64,000 nt of DNA from positions 1-64,000 of the forward strand of contig DATAUW010000027.1 in NCBI GenBank assembly GCA_036268055.1, given 5' to 3'. Below the pieces are notes generated by a model. That model searched no databases. It saw nothing but the letters and a program-made list of their open reading frames with translations, and was not told the DNA's origin. The DNA comes from Verrucomicrobiia bacterium. Its GTDB lineage: Bacteria > Verrucomicrobiota > Verrucomicrobiia > Limisphaerales > Pedosphaeraceae. The number at the start of each line of letters is the position of its first letter. Positions within the stretch are counted from its first letter, which is position 1. This document shows positions 44,371 through 53,254 of this stretch, piece after piece. The translations under genes and the position numbers were made by a program.

Positions 44371-44694
44371 ATGAGCACCTCCAAACCTTATGCCGCCACC
44401 GTCTTTCCATGGCTGCGCGCTAACCTTGGTAAAAACTGCCTTGGCGTCCTCACCGGCACGGATGCCCGGGCGCTCCAGGCCGCCGTCCAAATCGCTGAAC
44501 TTTACGCGTACGATCGGCGGCCGCAAGTCGCGGTCGCTTTCGGCACCGTTGTAAAATCCATGCAACCACAGGCGCGCGAACTCGCCTACCACGCCATCGC
44601 CCATCCGCGCGATTGGACCGACCGCGAAACCATGTGGGTCGAAGCCGGCCTCGACAAAATTCCAAATTCCCGCCGCTGCAAATTTGAATCCTGA
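44371..44694 (+). CDS. Hypothetical protein downstream of PRTRC
   Basis: 107 aa. Small, mixed alpha/beta; a DARALQAAVQIAELYAY helix then HPRDWTDRETMWVEAGL. Not recognised. Starts 5 bp after the ThiF stop, so co-transcribed with the cassette. Confidence 0.5.
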   Translation: MSTSKPYAATVFPWLRANLGKNCLGVLTGTDARALQAAVQIAELYAYDRRPQVAVAFGTVVKSMQPQARELAYHAIAHPRDWTDRETMWVEAGLDKIPNSRRCKFES

Positions 44695-44697
44695 TTT

Positions 44698-45123
44698 ATG
44701 AAACCAACCGATTTCGTTGACCAATCCCATATCGAACCCACCGTCCCGCTGCTTGTGGATGTCGCGACCGCCAACGGTCTCGACCGTGTCAGCCTTGTCC
44801 GTCGCGCTCTGCCATTCGAGTCTAAGGCCACCGGCGTCGCGGTCGTCATGATCGGTTCCAAGGCGCTCCGCGAAGTTGGTCCATTCCTGCACAGTCACGT
44901 TGCGAAACTTCCACTGAATCAAAGCGAGCGCTTCCTGATCACCCTGGAGACTCCCGTGCGCAGGATTTTCGAAGCCATGCACGAACATCACCAGACTTGG
45001 TCCTACACCAGTCTCACGTTCAAAAATCTCAAAGTTGTCCTCCTCCTCGTCGTGGGCGAATCCGTTACCGAGGAATTCGCCGCCGCCCTCACCCGCCTCG
45101 GCTGCACCACCAACCTCAAATGA
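44698..45123 (+). CDS. Hypothetical protein downstream of PRTRC
   Basis: 141 aa. It has a hydrophobic beta strand segment (LKVVLLLVVGE) and a TP/FE-rich middle. It overlaps the radical SAM gene by 4 bp. No family recognised; no JAMM motif, so it is not the missing PRTRC A. Confidence 0.5.
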   Translation: MKPTDFVDQSHIEPTVPLLVDVATANGLDRVSLVRRALPFESKATGVAVVMIGSKALREVGPFLHSHVAKLPLNQSERFLITLETPVRRIFEAMHEHHQTWSYTSLTFKNLKVVLLLVVGESVTEEFAAALTRLGCTTNLK

Positions 45124-46112
45124 TCACCAAAATCTGGAACCGCCCCGCGACCATCGAGCCGAACAACTTCAAGTTCAAGTCGCTCTCGAACTGGTCCTAC
45201 AACATCGCCGTCGGTTGCGAGCATGCCTGCCGTTTTTGCTACGTGCCCGAAGTCTCCACCAACCGCATGGCCGGCAAACTCGAAACCTACGGCGTCACCG
45301 ATCCCGACGCGCAATGGGGCGAATACGTCTTCCCGCGCACGTGGGATAAATCGGTTTTCCTCAACTCGCTCCACAAGGCCCAGGAAACCCCGGTGGACCA
45401 GCTCGCGCCCGACGGCAATCGCGCCGTCATGCTCTGCACCACCACCGACCCGTATCAAGTCCTCCCCAAAGACATGCAGGCGCAGCGCCGCACGCTCGTG
45501 CGCGAAGCCCTCCGCGAAATCCTCGATGGATCCACGCTCAACGTCCGCATCCTCACCCGCTCGCCCCTCGCGCGCGAAGACTTTGACCTGTTCAAATGCT
45601 TTGGCAAACGCCTCCTGTTCGGCATGTCGATTCCCACGCTGGACAATCGCCTCGCCAAAATTTACGAACCCAAAGCCCCCGCGCCAACTCAACGCCTCGC
45701 AACGCTCCGCGCCGCCAAGGAACTTGGCCTTCACGTTTTCGTCGCCGTCGCACCCGTCTATCCCGATTGCGACATGGTGGATATGTCCCGCACGCTGAAA
45801 GCCGTCAAAGAACTCGACCCCGTGACCATCTTCATGGAGCCGATCAACATCCGCGCCGACAACGTGAAACGCATCGAGGCCCATGCTCAAAGCCTCGGCG
45901 CGAAAATAAATACCGAAGTCTTCGCCACGCGCGAATTGTGGAAGCGCTACGCCCAAGAGCAACTCGGCGCATTTCAATCCCTCGCGCAAGTGTATCACGG
46001 CATTCCCGACAACGTCCTGCACCTCTGGCCTGATAAATCGCTCGCGACCGGTCACTGGGACAAATCGTGGTTCGAAATCCACTGGTCCAAAATCTCCGCC
46101 TGGCCGAAATGA
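45120..46112 (+). CDS. Radical SAM protein, spore photoproduct lyase-like
   Basis: 330 aa. The iron-sulfur cluster motif CEHACRFC (Cys33, 37, 40; CxxxCxxC) sits after VG, as in the SPL family. An SAM-binding region follows (MLCTTTDPYQ, RILTRSPLARED). Close relatives act on DNA or nucleotide substrates, but I cannot tell if it repairs thymine dimers. It overlaps both neighbours by 4 bp. A phage-/plasmid-type SPL family protein is the best call. Confidence 0.85.
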   Translation: MITKIWNRPATIEPNNFKFKSLSNWSYNIAVGCEHACRFCYVPEVSTNRMAGKLETYGVTDPDAQWGEYVFPRTWDKSVFLNSLHKAQETPVDQLAPDGNRAVMLCTTTDPYQVLPKDMQAQRRTLVREALREILDGSTLNVRILTRSPLAREDFDLFKCFGKRLLFGMSIPTLDNRLAKIYEPKAPAPTQRLATLRAAKELGLHVFVAVAPVYPDCDMVDMSRTLKAVKELDPVTIFMEPINIRADNVKRIEAHAQSLGAKINTEVFATRELWKRYAQEQLGAFQSLAQVYHGIPDNVLHLWPDKSLATGHWDKSWFEIHWSKISAWPK

Positions 46113-46462
46113 AACCATTCTTTACTCAATCCGTCATCCCGGGTACGAGCGCGGTCTTTGCGGTGCTGCCAGAATGGGCCGCGCCGATCGGCTATCTCTA
46201 CTACCGCATAGTAATGGGAAATTATATTGAAATCCTCCATTGCTACGTTCATCCGACAATGCGGCGGCGGGGATATCTCACAAAAATGTTTCTCGCCCTT
46301 CGCGGCGGCTATCCCGATTCGACTTTTATCACCCAGCAAGGCACCGAGCAAAGTGAACCATGGCTCCGCAAAATGTCCTTTGAACAACGCACCGATGGCT
46401 GGTGGTTGCCACCCATCGTCCGGCCCGAAAAAGAACTCCCCCTCGACAATTATGAAATCTAA
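46109..46462 (+). CDS. GNAT-like acetyltransferase, small
   Basis: 117 aa from the ATG at 46109. The segment IEILHCYVHPTMRRRGYLTKMF matches the acetyl-CoA-binding loop (R/Q-x-x-G-x) of GNAT enzymes. It is shorter than usual GNATs, and its C-terminus overlaps the next start by 11 bp. Substrate unknown. Confidence 0.6.
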   Translation: MKPFFTQSVIPGTSAVFAVLPEWAAPIGYLYYRIVMGNYIEILHCYVHPTMRRRGYLTKMFLALRGGYPDSTFITQQGTEQSEPWLRKMSFEQRTDGWWLPPIVRPEKELPLDNYEI

Positions 46463-47492
46463 ACGCTCACAATCCCCCGCGCTCGCCCACGTCATGCACG
46501 TGTCGCATAACGCTCCCCGCCAATCGCACCGACGCTTCAATAACGCACTCTATTCCGCATTAAGAAACTCCGTTCGCAGCGGAATGCGCTTTGATGAGAA
46601 CGATATTCAATATCTCAGCGCCCATGCTCGCATGCATTATTGGCTTTGCTATGAGGAAGGCACCTATGCCCTGGCCTGCGGTGGCGAAAGCGGCTCCTAC
46701 AATCTTTCCGCCGCCATCGCCTTTGAAAAGTATTTTGGACGTGTTCCCTGGCTCTGGGCGGAAAAAACCAAAACTCCCGAACGATTGGCCATCGGCAGTC
46801 AATTCACGTGGCAAGGGCATCTGGTTTCCGTGACCAGTTTCAACGACGGTAAAAAATCCCTCATCGCCTGCACCGTTCAGCACGAAGAACAAACCGTCAG
46901 TGGCCGCCGCTTTCGCATCACCCACGACGAGCTGATGGCCAAGCGCAAGGAATACGACGACCTTCGCAGCGTTTTTGAAAAACGTATCTCTGCCGCCCGG
47001 GAATTGTTGCAGCTTGACGAAATCCAAATCGCTATCGGTGCTTCTGGAACCACCAGTGATGTTTGGCGTCATTTCGATCTCGATATTCTGCGGGATCTCA
47101 TCAAGAGGAAACACGACGCCATTAGCCGCACGATGGACGACAAAGATTTTGTCGCTTTTGAGGCTAATCGGCAAGCCGCCATCGAAAATAATCTCGATCG
47201 CTGGATCGCGGGCGAAGACATACGGCAGCACTTCTCCACCATTCGCATCCGCATCAATGGCCAGCGCCTTGAAGTTAGTAACGGCAACAGCGTCGCGCTT
47301 GCTGCCGCGCGCAAAGCTTTGAGTTTCGCCGCTAAGTTCCGCAAAAAAGCTTGGAAAGCTCAGCACGGCCGGGGAACCAAAGTGGAGAACTTTGAATTCA
47401 AAGAGATCCACCCCACCAACGGCGTCACCATCGGCTGCACCGTTTTCCCGTGGTCAGAGATCGAGCGCTTCAAAACTCTCCTCTCAAAATAA
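46452..47492 (+). CDS. 346-aa hypothetical protein
   Basis: Starts at the ATG at 46452, a short overlap with the GNAT-like gene; a longer in-frame extension upstream (to 46227) lies in the other gene and is not believed. It has an N-terminal basic segment, a helical coiled-coil middle (about 160-220) and a basic KKAWKAQHGRGTK stretch. Not recognised. Confidence 0.55.
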   Translation: MKSKRSQSPALAHVMHVSHNAPRQSHRRFNNALYSALRNSVRSGMRFDENDIQYLSAHARMHYWLCYEEGTYALACGGESGSYNLSAAIAFEKYFGRVPWLWAEKTKTPERLAIGSQFTWQGHLVSVTSFNDGKKSLIACTVQHEEQTVSGRRFRITHDELMAKRKEYDDLRSVFEKRISAARELLQLDEIQIAIGASGTTSDVWRHFDLDILRDLIKRKHDAISRTMDDKDFVAFEANRQAAIENNLDRWIAGEDIRQHFSTIRIRINGQRLEVSNGNSVALAAARKALSFAAKFRKKAWKAQHGRGTKVENFEFKEIHPTNGVTIGCTVFPWSEIERFKTLLSK

Positions 47493-47494
47493 TC

Positions 47495-47833
47495 ATGCGC
47501 ACAACACCCAGCCGCATCCAACTCCGCCGCACCAAAGGCTGGCGCATGCCGCCCAACACCGTGAAGGTGGACCGCACCACACCTTGGGGAAATCCCCATC
47601 GCGTCGTTCCCGCAGATCCGCTCGCCGGACCATTAACGACCATGATGGACGCCTGGCATATGTGCACCACGCCCGAGGCCGCCGTGAACCGTTTTCGTAT
47701 CCAGATTGAGCATGACCCGGAGTTCCGGGTGCGCATCCGCCGCGAACTCCGCGGCAAAAATCTCGCCTGCTGGTGCAAGCCTGGCGCGCCCTGCCACGCC
47801 GACGTCCTCCTCAAGATTGCCAACTCCAAATGA
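47495..47833 (+). CDS. DUF4326-family small protein
   Basis: 112 aa from the ATG at 47495. RTKGWRMPPNTVKVDRTTPW then GNPHR, a middle helix, and LACWCKPGAPCHADVLL match DUF4326, a small family common in phages and plasmids. The CWCKxxxxCHAD end is diagnostic. Function unknown. Start of a coupled group with the next gene (4-bp overlap). Confidence 0.8.
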   Translation: MRTTPSRIQLRRTKGWRMPPNTVKVDRTTPWGNPHRVVPADPLAGPLTTMMDAWHMCTTPEAAVNRFRIQIEHDPEFRVRIRRELRGKNLACWCKPGAPCHADVLLKIANSK

Positions 47834-48027
47834 ATAAAACCGCTCCTAAAGTTCCGGTCGAAAAACAACGTCTTTACCGCGCTCGCGCCAAAGCGAAAAA
47901 GGACCAAATCAAACATTTGTGCGGCCGCCTCGATCACGAGATCCAAATGGGTGAATCCCTGAAAAGCTCCGAGTGGCTCACCAAAGCCGCCGCCACCCGC
48001 GAAGAACTCCGCCAACTCGATCATTGA
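47830..48027 (+). CDS. Small charged helical protein
   Basis: 65 aa; rich in Lys and Arg with a helix (YRARAKAKKDQIKHL). Starts in an ATGA overlap with the DUF4326 gene and directly abuts the ASCH gene. Not recognised. Confidence 0.45.
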   Translation: MNKTAPKVPVEKQRLYRARAKAKKDQIKHLCGRLDHEIQMGESLKSSEWLTKAAATREELRQLDH

Positions 48028-48465
48028 ATGAAACTCGCTCCCGGAACGTATCGCTGCATCAGCGTGTGGCAACCATGGGCCTGGGCCATCTTCCACGGCA
48101 AAGGCATTGAGAACCGCCGCCGCCCATTCCGCTATCGCGGCCGCCTGCTCATCCACGCCAGCAAAACCACCCGGGACGTCGCCAGCGTTCTCGAGCTGCT
48201 CAATGTCCGCCACAAGCTCGCCGTCCCGGATGACCTCGCCTTCGGCGCCATCATTGGCATGGTGGAAGTTTTTGACTGCAAATATTCCGCTGTTGAATCC
48301 CCCTGCGGCTGGGGCGTGGCCGATGCCTTCCACTGGCATCTCCGCGATCAACAACTCCTCGACGAGCCCATCCCGTTCACCGGCCGCCAAGGCGTCTTTT
48401 TCTATCACCATCCTTTCTCTCCCATCCTGGACGCAAACGGCAACCCAAAACCACTCGAACTATGA
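48028..48465 (+). CDS. ASCH domain protein
   Basis: 145 aa. ISVWQPWAWAIFHGKGIENR and RGRLLIHASKT, then GAIIGMVEVFDC, match the ASCH/PUA-like fold. The family binds or processes RNA or modified nucleosides; some members act as nucleases or deacetylases of modified cytidine. Overlaps the next gene by 4 bp. Confidence 0.85.
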   Translation: MKLAPGTYRCISVWQPWAWAIFHGKGIENRRRPFRYRGRLLIHASKTTRDVASVLELLNVRHKLAVPDDLAFGAIIGMVEVFDCKYSAVESPCGWGVADAFHWHLRDQQLLDEPIPFTGRQGVFFYHHPFSPILDANGNPKPLEL

Positions 48466-48791
48466 ATAAAAAAGAACTGCGTTATGTGGAACGCCAAACC
48501 TTTCGCCAAGAGCCCGACACCTACGACGGAAAGAACTCGAATCTCCATCGCCCACGTTGGATGACCTCGTATCCCAAGGAGGGAGATTCTGAAGACGGAG
48601 AGGTTCTTAAACTCGAACTAGACGCAAGACAAATGCCCCCTGGAAGCCGTGTAACCATCGAAGTTCCTTGCTGCCCGAAATGCGGCGATCCAGCCGACAT
48701 GAATTTTGACTGGCGCAAACGCTATCGCAAGTGGCCCAACTGCCGATGCGGTTTTTCATGGAGAAAATGGGTCGAAGAAAATTTCAGCTAA
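48462..48791 (+). CDS. Small protein with C-terminal zinc-binding Cys pairs
   Basis: 109 aa. CPKCGD (about 71) and CRCGF (about 95) form a zinc ribbon, with a W-rich segment between. The N-terminal half has no clear fold. Likely nucleic-acid-binding. Not recognised. Confidence 0.5.
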   Translation: MNKKELRYVERQTFRQEPDTYDGKNSNLHRPRWMTSYPKEGDSEDGEVLKLELDARQMPPGSRVTIEVPCCPKCGDPADMNFDWRKRYRKWPNCRCGFSWRKWVEENFS

Positions 48792-48797
48792 TTTTTT

Positions 48798-50537
48798 ATG
48801 CAAAAAACCAACATCAACCCCGCCATCTATCAGCAATTCCTGGAGAGCGCCTCGAACGCCGGCGACAAAGGCCAAGCCCAATACTTCACGCCGGTTCCGT
48901 GGGCGCAAGCTCTCGCCATTCCGCTCCCGCGTTTTCGCCCTGTCCTGCTCGACCTGAATTGCGGCAGCGGCCATCTCCTGCGCGGCGCCGCCCGCGGCAG
49001 CACCAATCATCTCCTCGGTTGCGACATTGACCCGTGCGAAGATACCAGCGGCGCCATTTCCCTCCAACGCATCACCGGCGATCTTGCCCTGCTTCATCCC
49101 CTCGCGCGCGCCATTGATTTTTGCGCCGATTGCATTGTCCTCAATCCTCCCTGGGATTTGCATCTCTACCGCTCGCGACTGAAATTGCTCACCACCAGCG
49201 AACTCCCTGCCGTGCGCGCCGCCTTCGCCAATCACGATGGCCGTTGCGGCCGCGATACCATAGACAGCACGGTTGCCACTCTCTGCATCGCGCTCGACCT
49301 CTTGAGCCGTTGCGGTGAAGGCCTGCTCATCGGCAACGAATCCACCCTCCAACGCCTCATCCTCAGCCCCAACGCCCCGCACGCCGCCCTTGCCGAACAC
49401 ATCTGGGCTCACCTTGCCATCGAGGGAAACATCTGCACCAGCACCTCTCAGAATCGCCCGTCGGCGCTTGCCGACCCGCAGTCCGCATTTCAGACCGGCG
49501 TCATCTACTTCGCGCGCGACCACAGCAGCGGCCTGCCGCCGTCCAGCTCCCCGCTCCTGCGCTCCATCCCGCCGGCGCCATTGGCCGACCTGCACTCCGC
49601 GACCCTCGTTTGCGAAACCTTGCAGCGCGACCGCCTTCAGCTCCGCGACGGCCACGAAATAAAATCGTACAATCACCGCGTCGAAATCACTACGTCCAAA
49701 TGGATCGCCGTGCGTGACGAATGGGAACGCCTCTATCCCACCGAGCGCACCGGCAATTTCATCCGCTACAATCTCTGGCTCACCGCCAACGGCCTCATCG
49801 CCACCAATGTTTCGCTCTTCGATACCGCCAGTTCGCGCGTCCTCGCCGAACAAGCCAACGCGCTTTTTGAACTCAACGGCAAACACCCGATGGAACTCGT
49901 CATCCAGCGCGCCCATCGCCGCGCGTTGGAACAAGCCGCCTTCGGCAACATCTGGCGCGTGGATCCCAAGTTGCAATCCGCTGTGCGCGAGGCCATCGAG
50001 CAATACAGCATTTGCCGCGCACCGCTCTACGAACTTTCCCCCATCCAGCGCCTTGGCTACCTCGACGAACAGGACCACGTCCTCTGCGAACACACCTTGC
50101 GCCTCACGCCCGGCCAAAATAATTCTCCCGCCGTGTTCCTCGCCGACCGCCAATACAAACTCCGCAGCGCCACGATCCAGGTCCAGCGCAGCGGCACAAA
50201 AACCAATCTCATCGGCCTGCTCGACGACGTGCAATGGAACGGACAGGAACTTGCGTTTTTTATCACCGACGAGCACGGCGTCGAACGCGTCTTCATGGAA
50301 GGCCGTTTGCGCGACGCCACCGTGAAGCTCAGCCTCGCCAATCAGTCCGACAAACCCTTGCGCGGCGATGAACTCGCCACCAGCGGCGAGCCCTCCGATT
50401 GTCCGATTGACTTTACCCTCCAGGAACTCGTCAGCCATTTCCTCATTCCCGATGTCCCCGACGTCGCCCGCGTGAATCCCGAAGCCTACCAAAACAACCT
50501 CAAACTCCTCGATGAAATCGAACAACTGACGGTGTGA
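48798..50537 (+). CDS. Large N6-adenine-type DNA methyltransferase-like protein
   Basis: 579 aa. QYFTPVPWAQALA precedes SAM motif I (LDLNCGSGHL, 51-60). Motif IV is NPPW at 116-119. This is the order of a gamma-class N6-adenine methyltransferase. The C-terminal 400 residues have no clear restriction domain and probably hold target recognition. No partner nuclease is seen. It begins the MTase-helicase-MTase block and may serve DNA modification of this element. Confidence 0.85.
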   Translation: MQKTNINPAIYQQFLESASNAGDKGQAQYFTPVPWAQALAIPLPRFRPVLLDLNCGSGHLLRGAARGSTNHLLGCDIDPCEDTSGAISLQRITGDLALLHPLARAIDFCADCIVLNPPWDLHLYRSRLKLLTTSELPAVRAAFANHDGRCGRDTIDSTVATLCIALDLLSRCGEGLLIGNESTLQRLILSPNAPHAALAEHIWAHLAIEGNICTSTSQNRPSALADPQSAFQTGVIYFARDHSSGLPPSSSPLLRSIPPAPLADLHSATLVCETLQRDRLQLRDGHEIKSYNHRVEITTSKWIAVRDEWERLYPTERTGNFIRYNLWLTANGLIATNVSLFDTASSRVLAEQANALFELNGKHPMELVIQRAHRRALEQAAFGNIWRVDPKLQSAVREAIEQYSICRAPLYELSPIQRLGYLDEQDHVLCEHTLRLTPGQNNSPAVFLADRQYKLRSATIQVQRSGTKTNLIGLLDDVQWNGQELAFFITDEHGVERVFMEGRLRDATVKLSLANQSDKPLRGDELATSGEPSDCPIDFTLQELVSHFLIPDVPDVARVNPEAYQNNLKLLDEIEQLTV

Positions 50538-50553
50538 GCCGCCGCCCAACTAA

Positions 50554-50775
50554 ATGAACCCAACCTATACTCCCGGTGATTTCCTCCAATCCTACGGCCG
50601 CATTCGCCGCTTAAGCCGCAGTCCGCAAATGCGGCGGACCCAACGCAAAGCCGACCAATGCTTCAAAAACCTTTGCCGCATCGGCCACCGCAAAACCATC
50701 AAGGCCCGTCGTCGCGCCGTTTACTGGATCACCGAATATTCGCGCTGGAGCGAAAAACAATTCAACCAAAAATGA
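50554..50775 (+). CDS. Small Arg-rich protein
   Basis: 73 aa, very basic (RRLSRSPQMRRTQRKAD; KARRRAVYW). DNA- or RNA-binding is plausible. ATGA overlap with the next gene. Not recognised. Confidence 0.45.
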   Translation: MNPTYTPGDFLQSYGRIRRLSRSPQMRRTQRKADQCFKNLCRIGHRKTIKARRRAVYWITEYSRWSEKQFNQK

Positions 50776-51020
50776 AATCTCAAAAACTCATTGATTGGTT
50801 TATAAACCTGTTTGTCTTGGCGGTCCTTATCTTCGCCGTTTACACCATCATCGCGAATTGGAACTCCGCCATCCCTTTCGAGGACCAGCGCCGCTTCGAT
50901 AAATTAAAAGAAGCCCTCACGCTCGAAATCGTCATGCAATCCGCGCTCGCCGCAGAAATTGATTCCACCACCAAAGACCTCGCAACCATCAGCAACCGCC
51001 TCAACCACGCATCAAAATGA
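50772..51020 (+). CDS. Single-pass membrane protein
   Basis: 82 aa from the ATG at 50772. A TM helix (WFINLFVLAVLIFAVYTII) is followed by a helical charged tail. 4-bp overlaps on both sides couple it to the helicase gene. Spanin- or holin-like size, but no match I can name. Confidence 0.5.
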   Translation: MKSQKLIDWFINLFVLAVLIFAVYTIIANWNSAIPFEDQRRFDKLKEALTLEIVMQSALAAEIDSTTKDLATISNRLNHASK

Positions 51021-53254
51021 AATTCCGCCACTACCAGCGTGAAGATTATTCCCGCATGGCCATCCCTGACTCCGGCGCCATCTGCGCTCAGGACGCCGGG
51101 CTCGGCAAAGGCATCTGGGCCTATGTCTATCCCCTGCTCAAAGTCGGCTTGCTCCGCGATGCCGCCGGCGTTCCCGTCAAACCTGTCTGCCCCAGGGAAC
51201 CCGTCCTGCTCGTCGCCAGTGGTGATCTGCACACGCAAATCCTCGAGGAAGGCCGCGATAAATTTAAAGTCCGCCCCACCCTGCTCGACAGCCAACAAAC
51301 TTTCCTGCGCCTCTCTTCGCTCGATCCCCGCACCGGCCGCCGCACCCTCCCGCCCGGCTATTATCTCACCACCTACACCGAACTCACGCGCAATGGCGTC
51401 ATCCCCTTCCCCAAGTTCAACCACGCCGATCCCTCCGCCGCCTGCGCCGCGCTCAACGTCACCGAGCGCGAAATCGAAGATTATTTCACCAGCCGCGTCA
51501 CCCGCCTCGCGAAATGTTACGAACTGCTCGAGATCCGTCCCAACACCCCCGACGAAACCGCCGCCCATCTCCACGCCCAATGGCTCACCCTGCGCAAAGA
51601 ATATATCCGCAACGAACAACGCTGCAAAGATCTCGATGACGCTTACTACGACCTCAAGAACTTCATCGCCGCTCGTCCCGCCAGGGAATTCAACGATCTC
51701 GATCCCGCCCAACAGCGCTTCCTCAAGGCCCGGCTCGCCCGGGACGCACACGAGGCCGCCTCGCAAAACGTGGACCGCTTTCGCGATGACGAAACCACCG
51801 GTCGCACCGTCAAATGCGTTTACTCCCCCAGCCTCGCCGATTTGTGTTGCGACACCTTTGCCGTTCTCGTCGGCGATGAAGCCGTGAAAATCAAAAGCGC
51901 CACCAGCCACATCGGCATCGGCTTCCGCCAGATCAATGCGCGCCACCGCATGATCATGACCGCCACCCCCATCAAAAATCGTTTGCCCGATATTTTCTTC
52001 CTCGCCCACACCGCCGCCGGCGGCCACTACGCCGCGCATCCGCGCTTTCCTTTCGGTCGCGACGGCCAGGAGGATTTCGCCGGCGAATTCTCCATCACCG
52101 AACGCAACCTCAGCCGTGAACAGGAAAAAGGCGGCCGCTTCGTCCGCCGCACCCCGCAAGTCTGCAACATCCATCGCCTTTGGAAATTGCTGGCTCCCCT
52201 CATCTGCCGCCGCCGCTTTGAGGACTGCGGTGAAGACGTCGTCAAACAAGTCCGCCACGTCATCCGCGTTCCCATGGGCCTGCATCAAGCCGCCGCCTAC
52301 AAGTTCCACATTGACGCAAAATATTTGGATATCAATGGCCGCGAAGCCATCGGCGCGCGCCTTCAGGCCCTGCGCATCTGCGCCGCCAATCCCGCCAGCG
52401 CGCTCCTAAAACGCCCGGAGTCCGACAAGGACCGCACGCCCGGCCAGCCCGCCAGTCCGCACGCCTACATTCCCAAAGTTGCCGCCACCCTCACACTCAT
52501 CGCCCAGATCCTCGAGCGCGGCGAGCAAGTCGTCATCTTCAGCGCCTTCCATGATTCGCTCGACTGTCTTAGCGCGCGCCTCCACGAAGCCGGCATCCGT
52601 CACGTCGTCCTGGATAGCCGCGTCAGCCCCGCCAAACGCGGAGTCGCCGCCGCTCAGTTCAAACGCGGTCCCGCGGGCGCGATCCCCGTGATGCTCGCCG
52701 GCGTCGAATCCATGAGTGAAGGCCACAGCTTCAACCTCTGCAACAACGCCATCCTCCTCGCCTATAGCTGGGCGTGGGACAAATTTCTTCAGGCCATCAA
52801 GCGCATCCTCCGCCTCACGTCCACCAAGGACGTCAATGTGTATTCCCTCCTGTGCGATGGCACGATTGACCGCCGTCTCGAAGGCAACATCATGGAAAAG
52901 CAGGACGCCACCGAACTCGTCCTCGACGGCCACCTGCTCGGCGAAGATCCCCACGAAGTCAACCTCGCCGAACTCCTCCAAAGCGCGCGCGCCGACTTCG
53001 CCCACATGCAGTCGTCACTGATTGACGAACGGGACCTCGTCAAAGAATGGCCCACCCTCCGCACGCGCCTCGCCGCCGCCATGCGCGCCTGGAATAACGA
53101 ACCCGCCGCCGAAACCATCATCCCTCTCGAATGTCCTTCCACGCCCATGCTCCTGACAAATGGTAGCGCGGATTTGCCCATCGTACTCCCCGACCATCGC
53201 TCGTCGGCGCCTGCCGACTTCGACGATCTGCCGCTCTGGCAGCAAGCCGCATGA
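51017..53254 (+). CDS. SNF2-like superfamily 2 helicase
   Basis: 745 aa. Motif I is AGLGKG (27-32) with Lys31 but Gly where Thr/Ser is normal. Motif II is DEAVK near 295; motif III is TATPIKN; motif VI is QAIKRILRL. The C-terminal RecA domain follows (EQVVIFSAFHDSLD). The 200 residues between motif I and II contain a helical insertion (about 150-260). Probably an ATP-driven DNA translocase; the altered Walker A may reduce activity. It overlaps both neighbours by 4 bp. Confidence 0.85.
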   Translation: MKFRHYQREDYSRMAIPDSGAICAQDAGLGKGIWAYVYPLLKVGLLRDAAGVPVKPVCPREPVLLVASGDLHTQILEEGRDKFKVRPTLLDSQQTFLRLSSLDPRTGRRTLPPGYYLTTYTELTRNGVIPFPKFNHADPSAACAALNVTEREIEDYFTSRVTRLAKCYELLEIRPNTPDETAAHLHAQWLTLRKEYIRNEQRCKDLDDAYYDLKNFIAARPAREFNDLDPAQQRFLKARLARDAHEAASQNVDRFRDDETTGRTVKCVYSPSLADLCCDTFAVLVGDEAVKIKSATSHIGIGFRQINARHRMIMTATPIKNRLPDIFFLAHTAAGGHYAAHPRFPFGRDGQEDFAGEFSITERNLSREQEKGGRFVRRTPQVCNIHRLWKLLAPLICRRRFEDCGEDVVKQVRHVIRVPMGLHQAAAYKFHIDAKYLDINGREAIGARLQALRICAANPASALLKRPESDKDRTPGQPASPHAYIPKVAATLTLIAQILERGEQVVIFSAFHDSLDCLSARLHEAGIRHVVLDSRVSPAKRGVAAAQFKRGPAGAIPVMLAGVESMSEGHSFNLCNNAILLAYSWAWDKFLQAIKRILRLTSTKDVNVYSLLCDGTIDRRLEGNIMEKQDATELVLDGHLLGEDPHEVNLAELLQSARADFAHMQSSLIDERDLVKEWPTLRTRLAAAMRAWNNEPAAETIIPLECPSTPMLLTNGSADLPIVLPDHRSSAPADFDDLPLWQQAA

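Noticed and set aside
44698-45123. 141-aa protein as PRTRC protein A
   Set aside because: No H-x-H or JAMM zinc motif is present.
46227-46451. 75-residue N-terminal extension of the 346-aa protein
   Set aside because: It lies wholly within the GNAT-like gene in another frame; the ATG at 46452 fits the overlapping gene spacing.
48756-52309. Minus-strand frames of 597 and 489 aa
   Set aside because: They mirror the methyltransferase and helicase genes, which carry real motifs.
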